From Bradyrhizobiaceae bacterium (GTDB taxonomy: Bacteria > Pseudomonadota > Alphaproteobacteria > Rhizobiales > Xanthobacteraceae): a DNA stretch of 64,000 bases. Position 1 is the first letter of the stretch, and each line of letters opens with the position of its first letter. Below the pieces are notes generated by a model. The model did not search any database. It had not been told where the DNA came from and worked only from the letters and a program-made list of their open reading frames with translations. The position numbers and the translations under genes are program-made. Below are positions 8,833 to 17,672 of the stretch, one piece after another. The stretch lies in contig JADYXZ010000019.1 in assembly GCA_020853885.1 (NCBI GenBank), positions 1 to 64,000 on the forward strand, given 5' to 3'.

Positions 8833-9759
8833 GTGGTCGACACCATCAACGTGATCGTATTTCCCGGCGGGTTCAACCTGCCGCTTTGGACCGCCGACCG
8901 TCAGGGGTTTTTCGCGCGGCAGGCGCTCGACGTGCGCCTGCACCTGACGACGAGCTCGATGGAGCAGCTCGCCGGCCTCATCAAAGGCCAGTGGGAAATC
9001 GGCATGACCGGTTTCGACAACGTCGTCGCCTACCAGGAAGGGCAGGGCGAGGCGGAGATCGACCGCAAGCCCGATCTCTTCGTCTTCATGGGCGGCGACG
9101 ACGCCTTCCTCCGCCTGGTTGTGCAGAAGGATATCGGAAGCTACACCGACCTGAAGGGTAGGACGCTGACGGTCGACGCCATGACCACCGGCTTCGCGTT
9201 CGTGCTGCGCAAGATGCTGGCGCTGAACGGCATCAAAGAGAGCGACGTGAACTTCGAGCGCGCCGGCGGCGTTATGCAGCGCTGGGAAGCACTGAAGGCC
9301 GGCCAGCATGCGGGCACCCTGCTGCTCACGCCGTTCGACCTGCTTGCGGAGAAGGTGGGCTTGCGCGTCCTGCAGAGCGCGTTGGCGGTGTTTCCGAATT
9401 ATCAGGGCATTGTCGGCGCGGCGCGCCGCGCGTGGGCGAAGGAGAATCCCGAGACGCTCCAGCGCTTCATCCGCGCCTATCTCGACGCGCTGGCCTGGCT
9501 GTTCGATCCGGCCAACCGCAAGGGCGCCGAGCAAATCCTCGTCGAGAAGGTTCCGAACATGACGCCGGAGCTTGCCGCCGCCACCTGCAACATCTTCCTC
9601 GGCAAGGGCGGGTTCGATCCGGAAGCGCGGATCGACCTTGCGGGCATCCAGCAGGTGCTGGCGTTGCGTAGCGAATACGGACATCCGAAGAAGAGCCTGA
9701 CCGACCCGGGAAAATATCTCGATCTCGGCTACTACGACGCCGCCCGCGGGCTTGCGTGA
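8833..9759 (+). CDS. NMT1/THI5-like substrate-binding protein, no obvious signal peptide
   Basis: The 308-residue product resembles NMT1-type binding proteins: FPGGFNLPLWTADRQGFF at the start and a central TVDAMTTGFAFVLRKML. I chose the GTG at 8833 because GCGGGGGAA lies just upstream and homology begins there; an ATG at 8752 in frame would overlap the divergent acyl-CoA dehydrogenase start. No export signal is visible, so it may be cytoplasmic, lipid-independent, or exported with an unrecognised leader. It stands alone on this strand, with no permease or ATPase gene beside it, and could act as a sensor or partner of the transporter encoded on the opposite strand. Confidence 0.75.
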   Translation: MVDTINVIVFPGGFNLPLWTADRQGFFARQALDVRLHLTTSSMEQLAGLIKGQWEIGMTGFDNVVAYQEGQGEAEIDRKPDLFVFMGGDDAFLRLVVQKDIGSYTDLKGRTLTVDAMTTGFAFVLRKMLALNGIKESDVNFERAGGVMQRWEALKAGQHAGTLLLTPFDLLAEKVGLRVLQSALAVFPNYQGIVGAARRAWAKENPETLQRFIRAYLDALAWLFDPANRKGAEQILVEKVPNMTPELAAATCNIFLGKGGFDPEARIDLAGIQQVLALRSEYGHPKKSLTDPGKYLDLGYYDAARGLA

Positions 9760-9779
9760 GGAGGTCGCGGCGCGCGGCA

Positions 9780-10967
9780 TCAGCCCACCCTGAACGGCCC
9801 GCGCGGCGCGGTGTGAATGCTCTCCGCGTCGCTCTCGGTGATGACGACGCATTCGCCGGTCTGCACGCCGGCTTTCTGGTCCGTGGTGATGACGTTCGGC
9901 TGCACCACCAGCATCATGCCCGCCTGTAAGGTGAGGTCGGGCAGTGGCCCGTTCTCGCGCGTGGGCGAGCCGATGACCGGCGGCAGGTAGCCGCCGCCAT
10001 AGCCGTGCACGACATCGTCATAAAAAGAGAAGCCCGCCCTTTCGATCAGCTTTGCCGCTTCCGCGAGTTCGCGCACATGCGTGCCCGGGCGAAGCTTGGC
10101 GAAGATCGCATCGAAGGCGGCGTCGGCGGTCTCGTGCAGTTGCTTATATAATGGCGTCGGCTCCGCGCCGACGAAGAACGTGCGCAGCACCTGCCCCTGC
10201 GCATCCCAGAAACTCGCCGTGATCTCGGTGGAAATGACGTCGCCCGCCTGCACCTTGCGCGTCGAGGGGTGCTGGCGCGGCACGCACACCTGCGGGTCGG
10301 CCATCGACGTGACGCCGAAGAAATGGATCACGTTCGAGCCGCCCCACGGCGTGTAGGCGCCCTCGACGATGGCGCCGAGATCGCGCTCGTCGATCCCCGG
10401 GCGGATGTCGCGGATCAACGCCTCGATGGAGAGGTCGGAGAGGCGGGCGGCGATTCGCGCCCAGTCGATCTCTTCCTGCGATTTGACCATGCGCAGGCCG
10501 AAATACGCACGATTGAGGTCCTTCACGTCGCCGTACTTCGCCGCGAGCGCCTTGTACGACCCGATCGGCAAAGCGCCGACGACGCCGACGCGGCCTTCCT
10601 TGGCGCCGCGTGCCGCAAGCTCCGCGATCACGGACTGGATGGTGGCTTCGCCGCCCCAACGGACGTCGGTATTCGGCATCATCAGGCGGGCGAGGGGGAG
10701 ATGATTGTAGAACTGGATGAACAGCGTGTCCCGCCGTCCGGGCGTCACCACGAGCGCGGCTTCATAGGTCGTGTGCCAGTCGCACACCCAATGCACCGCG
10801 CCGCCGCGGAAGCCCGCGCCATAGACCAGCAGGTGATCGACGCCCGCATCCTGCATGGCGCGCTCGACCAGCGCGCGGCGCCGCGTCATCTCGGTGTCGC
10901 TGAAGCGCGGATACTCCTGCTCGACGATCGCCGTGAGATGCGGCGGCAGATTGAGTGCGGGTTTCAT
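9780..10967 (-). CDS. M24-fold protein (Xaa-Pro aminopeptidase/creatinase-like), metal site degenerate
   Basis: The 395-residue product has the creatinase-like N-terminal domain and a pita-bread C-terminal domain. The usual metal ligands are altered: the first Asp region reads VISTEITASFWDAQGQ, and the Glu of the TVEPG motif becomes VVQPN. The histidine in VHGYGGGYLPP is retained. Such changes are seen in creatinase-like members that use the fold for metal-independent hydrolysis, so I do not call it a peptidase. It is the last gene of the TRAP operon; its start overlaps the hydrolase stop as TGATG. It probably acts on the imported compound. Confidence 0.8.
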   Translation of the reverse strand: MKPALNLPPHLTAIVEQEYPRFSDTEMTRRRALVERAMQDAGVDHLLVYGAGFRGGAVHWVCDWHTTYEAALVVTPGRRDTLFIQFYNHLPLARLMMPNTDVRWGGEATIQSVIAELAARGAKEGRVGVVGALPIGSYKALAAKYGDVKDLNRAYFGLRMVKSQEEIDWARIAARLSDLSIEALIRDIRPGIDERDLGAIVEGAYTPWGGSNVIHFFGVTSMADPQVCVPRQHPSTRKVQAGDVISTEITASFWDAQGQVLRTFFVGAEPTPLYKQLHETADAAFDAIFAKLRPGTHVRELAEAAKLIERAGFSFYDDVVHGYGGGYLPPVIGSPTRENGPLPDLTLQAGMMLVVQPNVITTDQKAGVQTGECVVITESDAESIHTAPRGPFRVG

Positions 10968-12211
10968 CAGTAGGGCGTCACGGTGGCCTGGCCGAGCGAG
11001 TTGATGCGCACGTGCTCATGCGGCGCGGGCTTGCCGGCGATACGGTCGGCGCACCAGTCGGAGAGCATGACCATCCAGTTCTCGCCGAGATAGGAGGCGA
11101 GGTTGCCGCCGATCGCGTGCCGCTCGCCCTCATAGACGACAAATTTCTTCCGCACCTGCAGCTTCGACACGAGGTCGGTGGAGAATTCGATCGGCGAAAG
11201 CTCGTCGTCCTCGCCGCCCTGCACCAGCACCGGGCATTTGATCCTGTCGATCAGCGGCGCGACGGAAAACTTCTTCTTGAACTCGTCGAACTTCGCCTCG
11301 TCGTCGTAGCCGGACATATACATGAACCGCATCTTGTAGGAGGGCGAGGCCATGTCCATGATCGAGTTGAGCCCCGCCTCGTGATTGACGAAGGTGACGG
11401 CGAGCCCCTTGATCTTCTCCTGCAGGGCGGCGGCCGCCTGCAGTGAGAAGAAGCTGCCGAAGCTGATCCCCCAGACCACGATCCGCTCCTTGTCGATGTG
11501 CGGGTGCTGAATGAGCCGCTCATAGACCTTAAGCGCGGCGTCGATGTGGTTCGTTTCCGTTACGCATAGCCCGTTGATTGTGCACTCGCCCTGGCCGGGA
11601 CCGTCATAAATGAAGTTCGCCATCCCGCGCTCGATGAACTTGTCGCCGTACATCGAGCACATGATCTCCTTCGAGCCGTCCATGCCGTCGATGCCGATGA
11701 CAAGCGGGAATTTCTCGCCGGGCGCGGGCTGTCGCGGGAGATGCAGGTAGCCGGGAATGAACTGGCCGTCGCCGCCGAACGGAATCTCGATGCGCTCGAC
11801 CGGCCGGTTCATGTACTGGGCGAACTTGTCGTAGCACTTCACCATGCGCGTGTTGTAGTCGGTCGAGACTTCGTTGGTCTCGAAGATCGGCCAGCGCGCG
11901 GCGGAATAGAGCATTGCCGCGATGAAATAGCTTTCGCGCGCCGAAACGAGGCGGCCTTCCTTCTCGAAATTCTCCGCCTTCGTTTCGCGCCGGCGCGCGG
12001 CTGCCGCGAATTCGCGGTGCATGTCGGCGAACTTCCGGACCCGCATGCCGACCGTGCGAAAATCGGCGACCGCATCCGGTCCCGCCGGATACATCGTGTA
12101 GCCGAGGCGCGGCTGGTCCCATTCGACGCCAATCGCCTGGATGATGGAATCGATCGCCCAGCGCTGTTCCTTCCAGCGGCGGACCATCTGCTCGGTCTTC
12201 GCGCGCATCAT
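10967..12211 (-). CDS. Alpha/beta hydrolase, FrsA / 2,6-dihydropseudooxynicotine hydrolase-like (second copy)
   Basis: The 414-residue protein has a long N-terminal helical cap and an alpha/beta hydrolase core. The nucleophile motif is GISFGS, the acid is likely in GGEDDELSP, and the catalytic His is in EGERHAIG. It shares the DGPGQGE segment with the hydrolase encoded at 1957-3072, so the two are paralogues. It lies between dctM and the M24-fold gene in the same operon and overlaps the latter by one base. It probably hydrolyses a C-C, ester or amide bond in the substrate brought in by the TRAP transporter; the reaction is not known. Confidence 0.85.
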   Translation of the reverse strand: MMRAKTEQMVRRWKEQRWAIDSIIQAIGVEWDQPRLGYTMYPAGPDAVADFRTVGMRVRKFADMHREFAAAARRRETKAENFEKEGRLVSARESYFIAAMLYSAARWPIFETNEVSTDYNTRMVKCYDKFAQYMNRPVERIEIPFGGDGQFIPGYLHLPRQPAPGEKFPLVIGIDGMDGSKEIMCSMYGDKFIERGMANFIYDGPGQGECTINGLCVTETNHIDAALKVYERLIQHPHIDKERIVVWGISFGSFFSLQAAAALQEKIKGLAVTFVNHEAGLNSIMDMASPSYKMRFMYMSGYDDEAKFDEFKKKFSVAPLIDRIKCPVLVQGGEDDELSPIEFSTDLVSKLQVRKKFVVYEGERHAIGGNLASYLGENWMVMLSDWCADRIAGKPAPHEHVRINSLGQATVTPY

Positions 12212-12259
12212 GACTCACACTCCCGACAAGATTCAGAACGGCTTGCCCCGTTGCGACGG

Positions 12260-13603
12260 CTACCACCAGGTCCAGCGCTGCCCAACGAGAACGAGGGAAA
12301 GCCAGGGAAACAGGACGCAGATCATCAGCACCACGACCATCGTGAGCGTCATCGGCATGGTGCCCATGAAGATCTGCCAGGTCGTGATGCGCTGATCGTC
12401 CAGGTTCGCTTTCACCACGAAGACGGCGAGGCCGAGGGGCGGTGTGAGCAGGCCGATCTCGATGGCGATCACCGAGATCAGGCCGAGCCAGATGAGATTG
12501 ACACCGAACGCATCGAACACCGGAATCACGAAAGGCAGCACGATCAGCATGATCGACACGGAATCGAGGAAGCAGCCGAGCACAATGACCACTGCCAGAT
12601 AACCGAACAGGATCACCATGACGTGGAGATCGGCGTTCTGCAGCCACTGGCCAACCGCGTAGGGCAAGCCCGATAGCGTCAGCATCTGGGCATAAAGGGC
12701 CGCCGCCATCAGCAGAAAGCAGATCGCGGCCGTTACGCGGCCGGTTTCCAGCGCCACTTCCCAGAATATCCGCAGCGTCAGCTCCCGGCGGAACAGCGCG
12801 ATGAGGAAGGCCGCCAAGGCGCCGGCGCCGCCCGCCTCGGTCGGCGTGAAGTAGCCGCCATAGATACCGCCCAGCACGGTTCCGACGAGGATCACGATCG
12901 GGAAGAACTTGCCGGCGATGATCCAGCCCGAAGCCCCGTCGAGCGGCCCCTTGTAATCGCCGCTCAGGGCCTTCGGATCGACGGCCACGAATCCCGGCCG
13001 GAAACGGGCCATCAGGAAGATTGTCACGCAGAACGCGAGCGCCATCAGGATGCCAGGCAGGATGCCGGACTTGAACAGGTCGGCGATCGAGACGTTCGCG
13101 ATCACGCCGAAAATGATCATCAGGATGCTCGGCGGGATCAGCATGCCGAGGATGGAGCTGCCGGCAACGACGCCCACGGAGAAGCCCGGCGTGTGGCCGT
13201 GGCGGATCATCTCCGGCACTGCGACCTTGGTGAACACCGAGGCGGATGCGATGGTGGTGCCGGTGCAGGCGGCGAATACGGCGTTCGCGGCCACGGTTGC
13301 CATGCCAAGACCGCCGCGGATACGGCGCATGAAGAGGACGGCGACGTCGAACGTATCCCGCCCCATATTGGTGGCTGAGACGAACAGGCCCATCAGCACG
13401 AACAGCGGGATGACCGCGAACGCGTCCGAGGCAATCGACGTCGCAACCGAACTCGACAGCAGCTTGCCTGCGATCGTGAGCCCCTTCATCGCCCAGACGC
13501 CGACGAAGGAGAGCAGCATCAGCGCGACGCCGATGTGCATGCCGCTTTGAATGAGGAACAGGCTTGCCACGAGGCAAGTCGCACCGATCATCACTTCGCT
13601 CAT
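12260..13603 (-). CDS. dctM: TRAP transporter large permease (DctM)
   Basis: The 447-residue, very hydrophobic protein has about 12 membrane segments and DctM-family motifs such as FAACTGTTIASASVFTKVA and LIPPSILMIIFGVIA. The large subunit carries the Na+-coupled solute pathway. It overlaps the dctQ stop by four bases. Together with dctQ and dctP it makes a complete tripartite importer, typically for carboxylates. It is divergent from a LacI-family gene with a candidate operator between them. The following genes encode a hydrolase and an M24-fold enzyme. Confidence 0.93.
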   Translation of the reverse strand: MSEVMIGATCLVASLFLIQSGMHIGVALMLLSFVGVWAMKGLTIAGKLLSSSVATSIASDAFAVIPLFVLMGLFVSATNMGRDTFDVAVLFMRRIRGGLGMATVAANAVFAACTGTTIASASVFTKVAVPEMIRHGHTPGFSVGVVAGSSILGMLIPPSILMIIFGVIANVSIADLFKSGILPGILMALAFCVTIFLMARFRPGFVAVDPKALSGDYKGPLDGASGWIIAGKFFPIVILVGTVLGGIYGGYFTPTEAGGAGALAAFLIALFRRELTLRIFWEVALETGRVTAAICFLLMAAALYAQMLTLSGLPYAVGQWLQNADLHVMVILFGYLAVVIVLGCFLDSVSIMLIVLPFVIPVFDAFGVNLIWLGLISVIAIEIGLLTPPLGLAVFVVKANLDDQRITTWQIFMGTMPMTLTMVVVLMICVLFPWLSLVLVGQRWTWW

Positions 13604-14157
13604 CGGGCCGGCCCCGTCGTCCGCATGGCCCGCTGAAATTCGCGCAAGGCAAACAAGGCGAACTGCACCGCTGTCGCGGCGGCGCCAAAAACGATGGCTG
13701 TATAGAACGGCCAGATTGGAATCTCGACTACGCCCGCGGTGCCGCGGAAGTAGCCATTGCGGTAGGTTTCGGCGAGGATCGGCCAGACATAGATCACGAC
13801 GAGCACCATCAGCGCCGCGCCGACCAGATTGAAGATGCCGTAGATGAAGGCCGCGAACTTGGGACGCGACGTCGCGACCGCGCGCATGATGAGATCGTTT
13901 GACACGTGCCGATCCTCGCGCAGCGTGTTCGCCATCTGCAGGAATACGATTGCGACGATGGACAGGCCCAGGAATTCGAGTACGCCCGGCAGCGGATGAT
14001 TGAATGCGTTGCGGCCGATGACGTCGGCGTTCACCGCGACGGCCATCGCGAGGATGAGCAGCGTGCCGATGACATTGAGCACGCGCGTGAGCGTGCCGAA
14101 GTAGGAGGAGCGAGGGGCGCCGTCGGCCGGCGCCCCTTGCTCATTTCGATCGGACAT
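13600..14157 (-). CDS. dctQ: TRAP transporter small permease (DctQ)
   Basis: The 185-residue membrane protein has four predicted helices, and the family motif lies around NADVIGRNAFNHPLPGVLEF in the first half. The small subunit binds the large permease and is needed for assembly and transport. The gene lies between dctP and dctM in the usual order P-Q-M and is coupled to dctM through an ATGA overlap. The N-terminus starts with a short hydrophilic region before the first helix. Confidence 0.9.
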   Translation of the reverse strand: MSDRNEQGAPADGAPRSSYFGTLTRVLNVIGTLLILAMAVAVNADVIGRNAFNHPLPGVLEFLGLSIVAIVFLQMANTLREDRHVSNDLIMRAVATSRPKFAAFIYGIFNLVGAALMVLVVIYVWPILAETYRNGYFRGTAGVVEIPIWPFYTAIVFGAAATAVQFALFALREFQRAMRTTGPAR

Positions 14158-14204
14158 GACGTGCGTCCCGGTCGGTCATTAGACCGCTTCCTCAAGACGG
14201 GGAC

Positions 14205-15305
14205 TTACTTCTTGTCCCAGTCCCGTACCGGCTTTGCGCCGGCCTTGCGCATTTCTTCCATGTATGCGGTCAAGGCCTGGCTGCCCGGCAGGCTCTGCTT
14301 GTCGATGCGTGCCGCCCATTCCTTGGCGATGTTCGGCAACGCATTGGCCCACTTCACCTGCTCGTCGCGCGGCAACACGAAGTTCTGCGCGCCCGCGAAG
14401 TTCTTCGGAGCGGTATCGAAGGCCGTATCGCCGGCCTCCTGCTGAATCTTGTCCGCGGCCGCCGTCCAGTCGGTGGCGACTTCGTGGAGGATCTTGCGTA
14501 CTTCCGGCGGCAGTTTGTCGTAAACGCCCTTGTTGATGATCAGCGCCGCGGCGTACTGCGCACCGAAGCCGACTTTGGTCACATACGGGGCGGCCTCGGA
14601 ATACTTCATGCCGGGGTTCGCGGACGGGAAGATGATGAAGCCATCGATCACGCCGGTCTTCGCGTTGTTGTAGTAGAGCGTCATGTTGCTGTCGACCGGT
14701 GTCGCGCCGGTGTCGCGGATCCACTGCAGCGCCGCGCCGGCGGTCGAAAGTTTCTTGCCCTTGATGTCCTCGAACTTCTTGACCGGGAAGGTCGTGAACA
14801 ACTCGTAGGAGTCGAAGCTCGAACCTGCGAGACGAACGACGCCGAACTTGTCGTACTGCGCCTTGTATGCCGGCACGGTGGCGTGCAGCTTGTCGATGGT
14901 CTTGCCGACCAGGACCACATCGCTGGTGACGAACGGCGTCGCAAACGAAATCTGCTCGAGCGGAAGCTTGTCCGGATGGAAGATCGTCGGCTCGAAGCCG
15001 ATGTCGGCGATGCCGTCGGAAACGCCCTGCAGCACGAACGTCGGCTTCAGGAGCGAGCCGGCATAGGCCTGCTTCCAGTTGATCTTGTACTTCTTGTCGA
15101 GTCCGGCAGCCGCCATGCGTTTGTCGACCTCGGGCACGAAGAATGTCTCGACCATGGCGAGCGGCCGCATGGCGCGCGTCGGCTGTCCGGCGGCAACGGT
15201 AAGATTGATTTCCTGCTGCGCGAATACCGGCGACGTGAAGACGGTCGATGTTGCCAATAGTACGGCGCCGGCGACCAGCCCGGATTTGACAGCAACCTTG
15301 TACAT
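14205..15305 (-). CDS. dctP: TRAP transporter solute-binding protein (DctP)
   Basis: The 366-residue product has a signal peptide (MYKVAVKSG, hydrophobic core, cleavage near PVFAQQEI). The DctP fold follows, with the conserved binding region around FDSYELFTTFPVKKFEDIKG and a solute-carboxylate Arg candidate near LAGSSFDSYEL. A GGGAGGAAGCG ribosome-binding site precedes the ATG at 15305, which decides the start although the frame is open further upstream. It is the first gene of the operon and faces a LacI-family gene across a 377-bp regulatory gap. The ligand is probably an organic acid. Confidence 0.9.
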   Translation of the reverse strand: MYKVAVKSGLVAGAVLLATSTVFTSPVFAQQEINLTVAAGQPTRAMRPLAMVETFFVPEVDKRMAAAGLDKKYKINWKQAYAGSLLKPTFVLQGVSDGIADIGFEPTIFHPDKLPLEQISFATPFVTSDVVLVGKTIDKLHATVPAYKAQYDKFGVVRLAGSSFDSYELFTTFPVKKFEDIKGKKLSTAGAALQWIRDTGATPVDSNMTLYYNNAKTGVIDGFIIFPSANPGMKYSEAAPYVTKVGFGAQYAAALIINKGVYDKLPPEVRKILHEVATDWTAAADKIQQEAGDTAFDTAPKNFAGAQNFVLPRDEQVKWANALPNIAKEWAARIDKQSLPGSQALTAYMEEMRKAGAKPVRDWDKK

Positions 15306-15682
15306 CGCTTCCTCCCGTTGAGCGTGAAGTTTGGCGTACGCTCTGTTCATTGGATGCGGCGCCGACATCCGCTTTTCTGTTGAGTCGCGTGCGGTTGTGT
15401 CGTGCGCCGAAGATGGCAGTTCGCTGGGGATCGTGCGGAAGTCGGCCAATCTCGTCAACTGGAAAAGCGGATTGGGTTCCGGTAATGCACCGCAGCGGGT
15501 GGGCGAGGTGCCAATGCCGTGGGCCGGAAAATTGTGCAAACGATTGCCCGGATGCATCGGTCGCGTTAGACTTTTCGAGGCGGGCAGGGGCCGCGCGGAG
15601 GCGGCAGTTCTCGTAAATGCTCTCCGGCCGGCTATTGCCCGCGGTAGCCGGTTCGGGCTTATTGTAATGGCTCATCGGAACG
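15306..15682. promoter_or_regulatory. Divergent promoter region between the TRAP operon and lacI-type regulator
   Basis: These 377 bp contain no convincing gene. They must hold promoters for dctP (leftward) and the regulator (rightward). The only structured element I see is the LacI-type palindrome at 15536-15547, listed separately. It lies 231 bp from the dctP start and 136 bp from the regulator start. Confidence 0.6.
15536..15547. promoter_or_regulatory. Candidate LacI/GalR-family operator
   Basis: GCAAACGATTGC is a 12-bp near-palindrome, 10 of 12 positions symmetric, with the central CG typical of LacI/GalR-family operators. It sits in the divergent region controlled by the adjacent LacI-type gene, so autoregulation plus control of the TRAP operon is the simple reading. 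No second copy was found. Confidence 0.5.
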
Positions 15683-16768
15683 ATGAAAGCGCGCGCAAGG
15701 AAATCCCGCGGAGGCCGCCCCACGCTGAAGGACATCGCGCGCAAGGTCGGCGTCCATGTGTCGACCGTTTCGCGTGCGCTCGATGTGCAAACCAGCGCCC
15801 GCCTGGCGCCGAAGCTGGTCGAGAAGATCCGGCGCGCGGCGTTGCGATCCGGCTACAAGCCCAACCCGGCGGCGCGCGCACTCAAGACCCGCAAGTCGCG
15901 CACGATCGGCGTTGTCATTCCGGATATCGCCGATCCTGCGTTTCCGCCGATCATTCGCGGAATCGAAGACGGCCTCGCGCGTAACGATTATGTCGCCATC
16001 GTCGCCAGCACCGACGGAAACCCGTGGCGCCAGCAACGCATCCTCGAAGCCATGCGTGCCCGGGGCGTGGATGGCCTTATCCTGGCGGGCGTGTTGCGCA
16101 CCGATGCGATGGTGTCGAAGCTCACCGCCGGAATTCCCGTGACCACCGTCATCCGTCAGACCGACGCTTCCCCTTTTTCCACGGTGCTGCACGACGAGGA
16201 CGGCGGCATTCGTCTCGCGCTCGCCCACCTGGTTTCGCTCGGGCATCGCTCCATTGCCACGATCGCCGGCCCGCAATCGTTCTCGACGGGTTACAACCGT
16301 CATGCCGCCTTCAACCGGCACGCCGAATTGCTCGGAGTCCGCTCGGATCCGCCATTGACTGCGTTCGCGCGGGCATTCAATGAAGCCGAAGGCGAACGCT
16401 GCGCGGAGGAATTGCTGGTGACCGGCCGGCCGTTCACGGCAATCATCTGCGCCAACGACCGGCTGGCGATCGGCGCCATCGCCGCTTTGCGCCGCCATTC
16501 CTTGCGCTGCCCGGAAGATATTTCCGTCACCGGCTTCAACGACATGCCGCTGGTCGACCGCTTGTCCCCCGCGCTGACCACCGTCCGCGTGCAGCATTTC
16601 CAGGCGGGCATCGAAGCGGCGGAGATTATCGTCGATATGGTAGAGAAGAATCCGGTGGAGCCGCGGCACACGATCCTGCCGGTCGAGTTGGTCGTTCGCG
16701 AATCGACGCGCCGCCTCTCGCATGGGCGCATGCAGCGGGCGGAAAATTTATCATCGCGAGTTGAATAG
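15683..16768 (+). CDS. LacI-family transcriptional regulator
   Basis: The 361-residue product has an N-terminal helix-turn-helix (TLKDIARKVGVHVSTVSRAL, about residues 14-33), a hinge helix around PNPAARALKTRKS, and a periplasmic-binding-protein-like effector domain beginning at RTIGVVIPDIADPAFPPI. The length is typical of the family. It is divergent from the TRAP operon and is followed by a beta-hydroxyacid dehydrogenase, a cupin and a hydratase gene, so it probably controls uptake and breakdown of one substrate. The effector would likely be that substrate or an intermediate. Confidence 0.92.
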   Translation: MKARARKSRGGRPTLKDIARKVGVHVSTVSRALDVQTSARLAPKLVEKIRRAALRSGYKPNPAARALKTRKSRTIGVVIPDIADPAFPPIIRGIEDGLARNDYVAIVASTDGNPWRQQRILEAMRARGVDGLILAGVLRTDAMVSKLTAGIPVTTVIRQTDASPFSTVLHDEDGGIRLALAHLVSLGHRSIATIAGPQSFSTGYNRHAAFNRHAELLGVRSDPPLTAFARAFNEAEGERCAEELLVTGRPFTAIICANDRLAIGAIAALRRHSLRCPEDISVTGFNDMPLVDRLSPALTTVRVQHFQAGIEAAEIIVDMVEKNPVEPRHTILPVELVVRESTRRLSHGRMQRAENLSSRVE

Positions 16769-16787
16769 ACGCGGAAGGAGATACTGG

Positions 16788-17672
16788 GTGGAAATTGGAT
16801 TTATCGGCCTCGGCGCGATGGGCGTGCTCATGGTCGAGCGCCTCATGGCCGCAGGCCATAACGTGACCGGCTGGAACCGCACTAGGGAGAGGGCTGCTTC
16901 GCTCATTCAGTCGGGTATGCGCTGGGCCGATACGCCGCGCGAGGTCGCCGAGCGTTCGGAGATCGTCTTTTCCATCGTCACGGATTCGAAAGCGGTCCAG
17001 GCGGTCGCACTCGGCAAGGACGGCGTGATCGCCGGCCTGCCTAAAGGCGGCGTCTATATCGACATGAGCACGATTGCGCCGGACGTGAGCAGGGCGGTGG
17101 CTGCCAAATTTGCGGAGGCCGGCCTCACGATGCTCGACGCGCCGATCTCCGGCAGCCCGGTCACGGTGAAGAAGGGCGAAGCGTCTGTGATGGTGGGCGG
17201 CGACAAGGCGGCCTACGAACGGGTGCGGCCTGTCCTGCTCGCGATCGGCCCGAAAGTGACCCACATCGGCGAGAGCGGTCACGCCGTGCACATGAAGATC
17301 GCGGTGAACCTCCTGCTCATGATCGAGGTGATTGCCTTCGGCGAGGCGGTCGCGCTGGCGGAGAAGGGCGGCGTCGACCGCGCCGTCGCGCTCGATGCGA
17401 TCCTGAAGAGCGTCGCCGCCTCGCCGGTGCTCGGCTATCGCGGCCCGTTCATCCTCGAAGGCAACATGCCGGACGTCCCGCTCGCCGACGTCACGTTGCA
17501 GCAGAAGGACATGCTGCTCGCGCTCGATCTCGCGCGCAATCTCGGCAGCCCGATCCCGCTCGGCGCTGCCGCGAACGAGATGATGAATGCGTGCAGGGGA
17601 CTCGGAATCGATTATCGCGACTTCGTGACGGCGCATGAGGTCTATTTGATGCTGGGAGGAAAACGCAAGTGA
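16788..17672 (+). CDS. NAD(P)-dependent beta-hydroxyacid dehydrogenase (3-hydroxyisobutyrate dehydrogenase family)
   Basis: The 294-residue protein begins on the dinucleotide-binding motif (GFIGLGAMGVLMVERLMAAG). The start is the GTG at 16788, preceded by GGAAGGAG; in-frame upstream sequence lies inside the regulator gene and is not conserved. The substrate-binding signature DAPISGSPVTVKKGEASVMV and the catalytic Lys segment HAVHMKIAVNLLL are intact. Family members oxidise 3-hydroxyisobutyrate, tartronate semialdehyde or related beta-hydroxy acids. It is coupled to the cupin gene by a GTGA overlap. The particular substrate is unknown. Confidence 0.88.
   Translation: MEIGFIGLGAMGVLMVERLMAAGHNVTGWNRTRERAASLIQSGMRWADTPREVAERSEIVFSIVTDSKAVQAVALGKDGVIAGLPKGGVYIDMSTIAPDVSRAVAAKFAEAGLTMLDAPISGSPVTVKKGEASVMVGGDKAAYERVRPVLLAIGPKVTHIGESGHAVHMKIAVNLLLMIEVIAFGEAVALAEKGGVDRAVALDAILKSVAASPVLGYRGPFILEGNMPDVPLADVTLQQKDMLLALDLARNLGSPIPLGAAANEMMNACRGLGIDYRDFVTAHEVYLMLGGKRK

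Noticed and set aside
11604..13688. 694-codon minus-strand frame spanning dctM and the hydrolase start
   Set aside because: It crosses two recognised genes in a different frame and its translation is arginine-rich with no family features.
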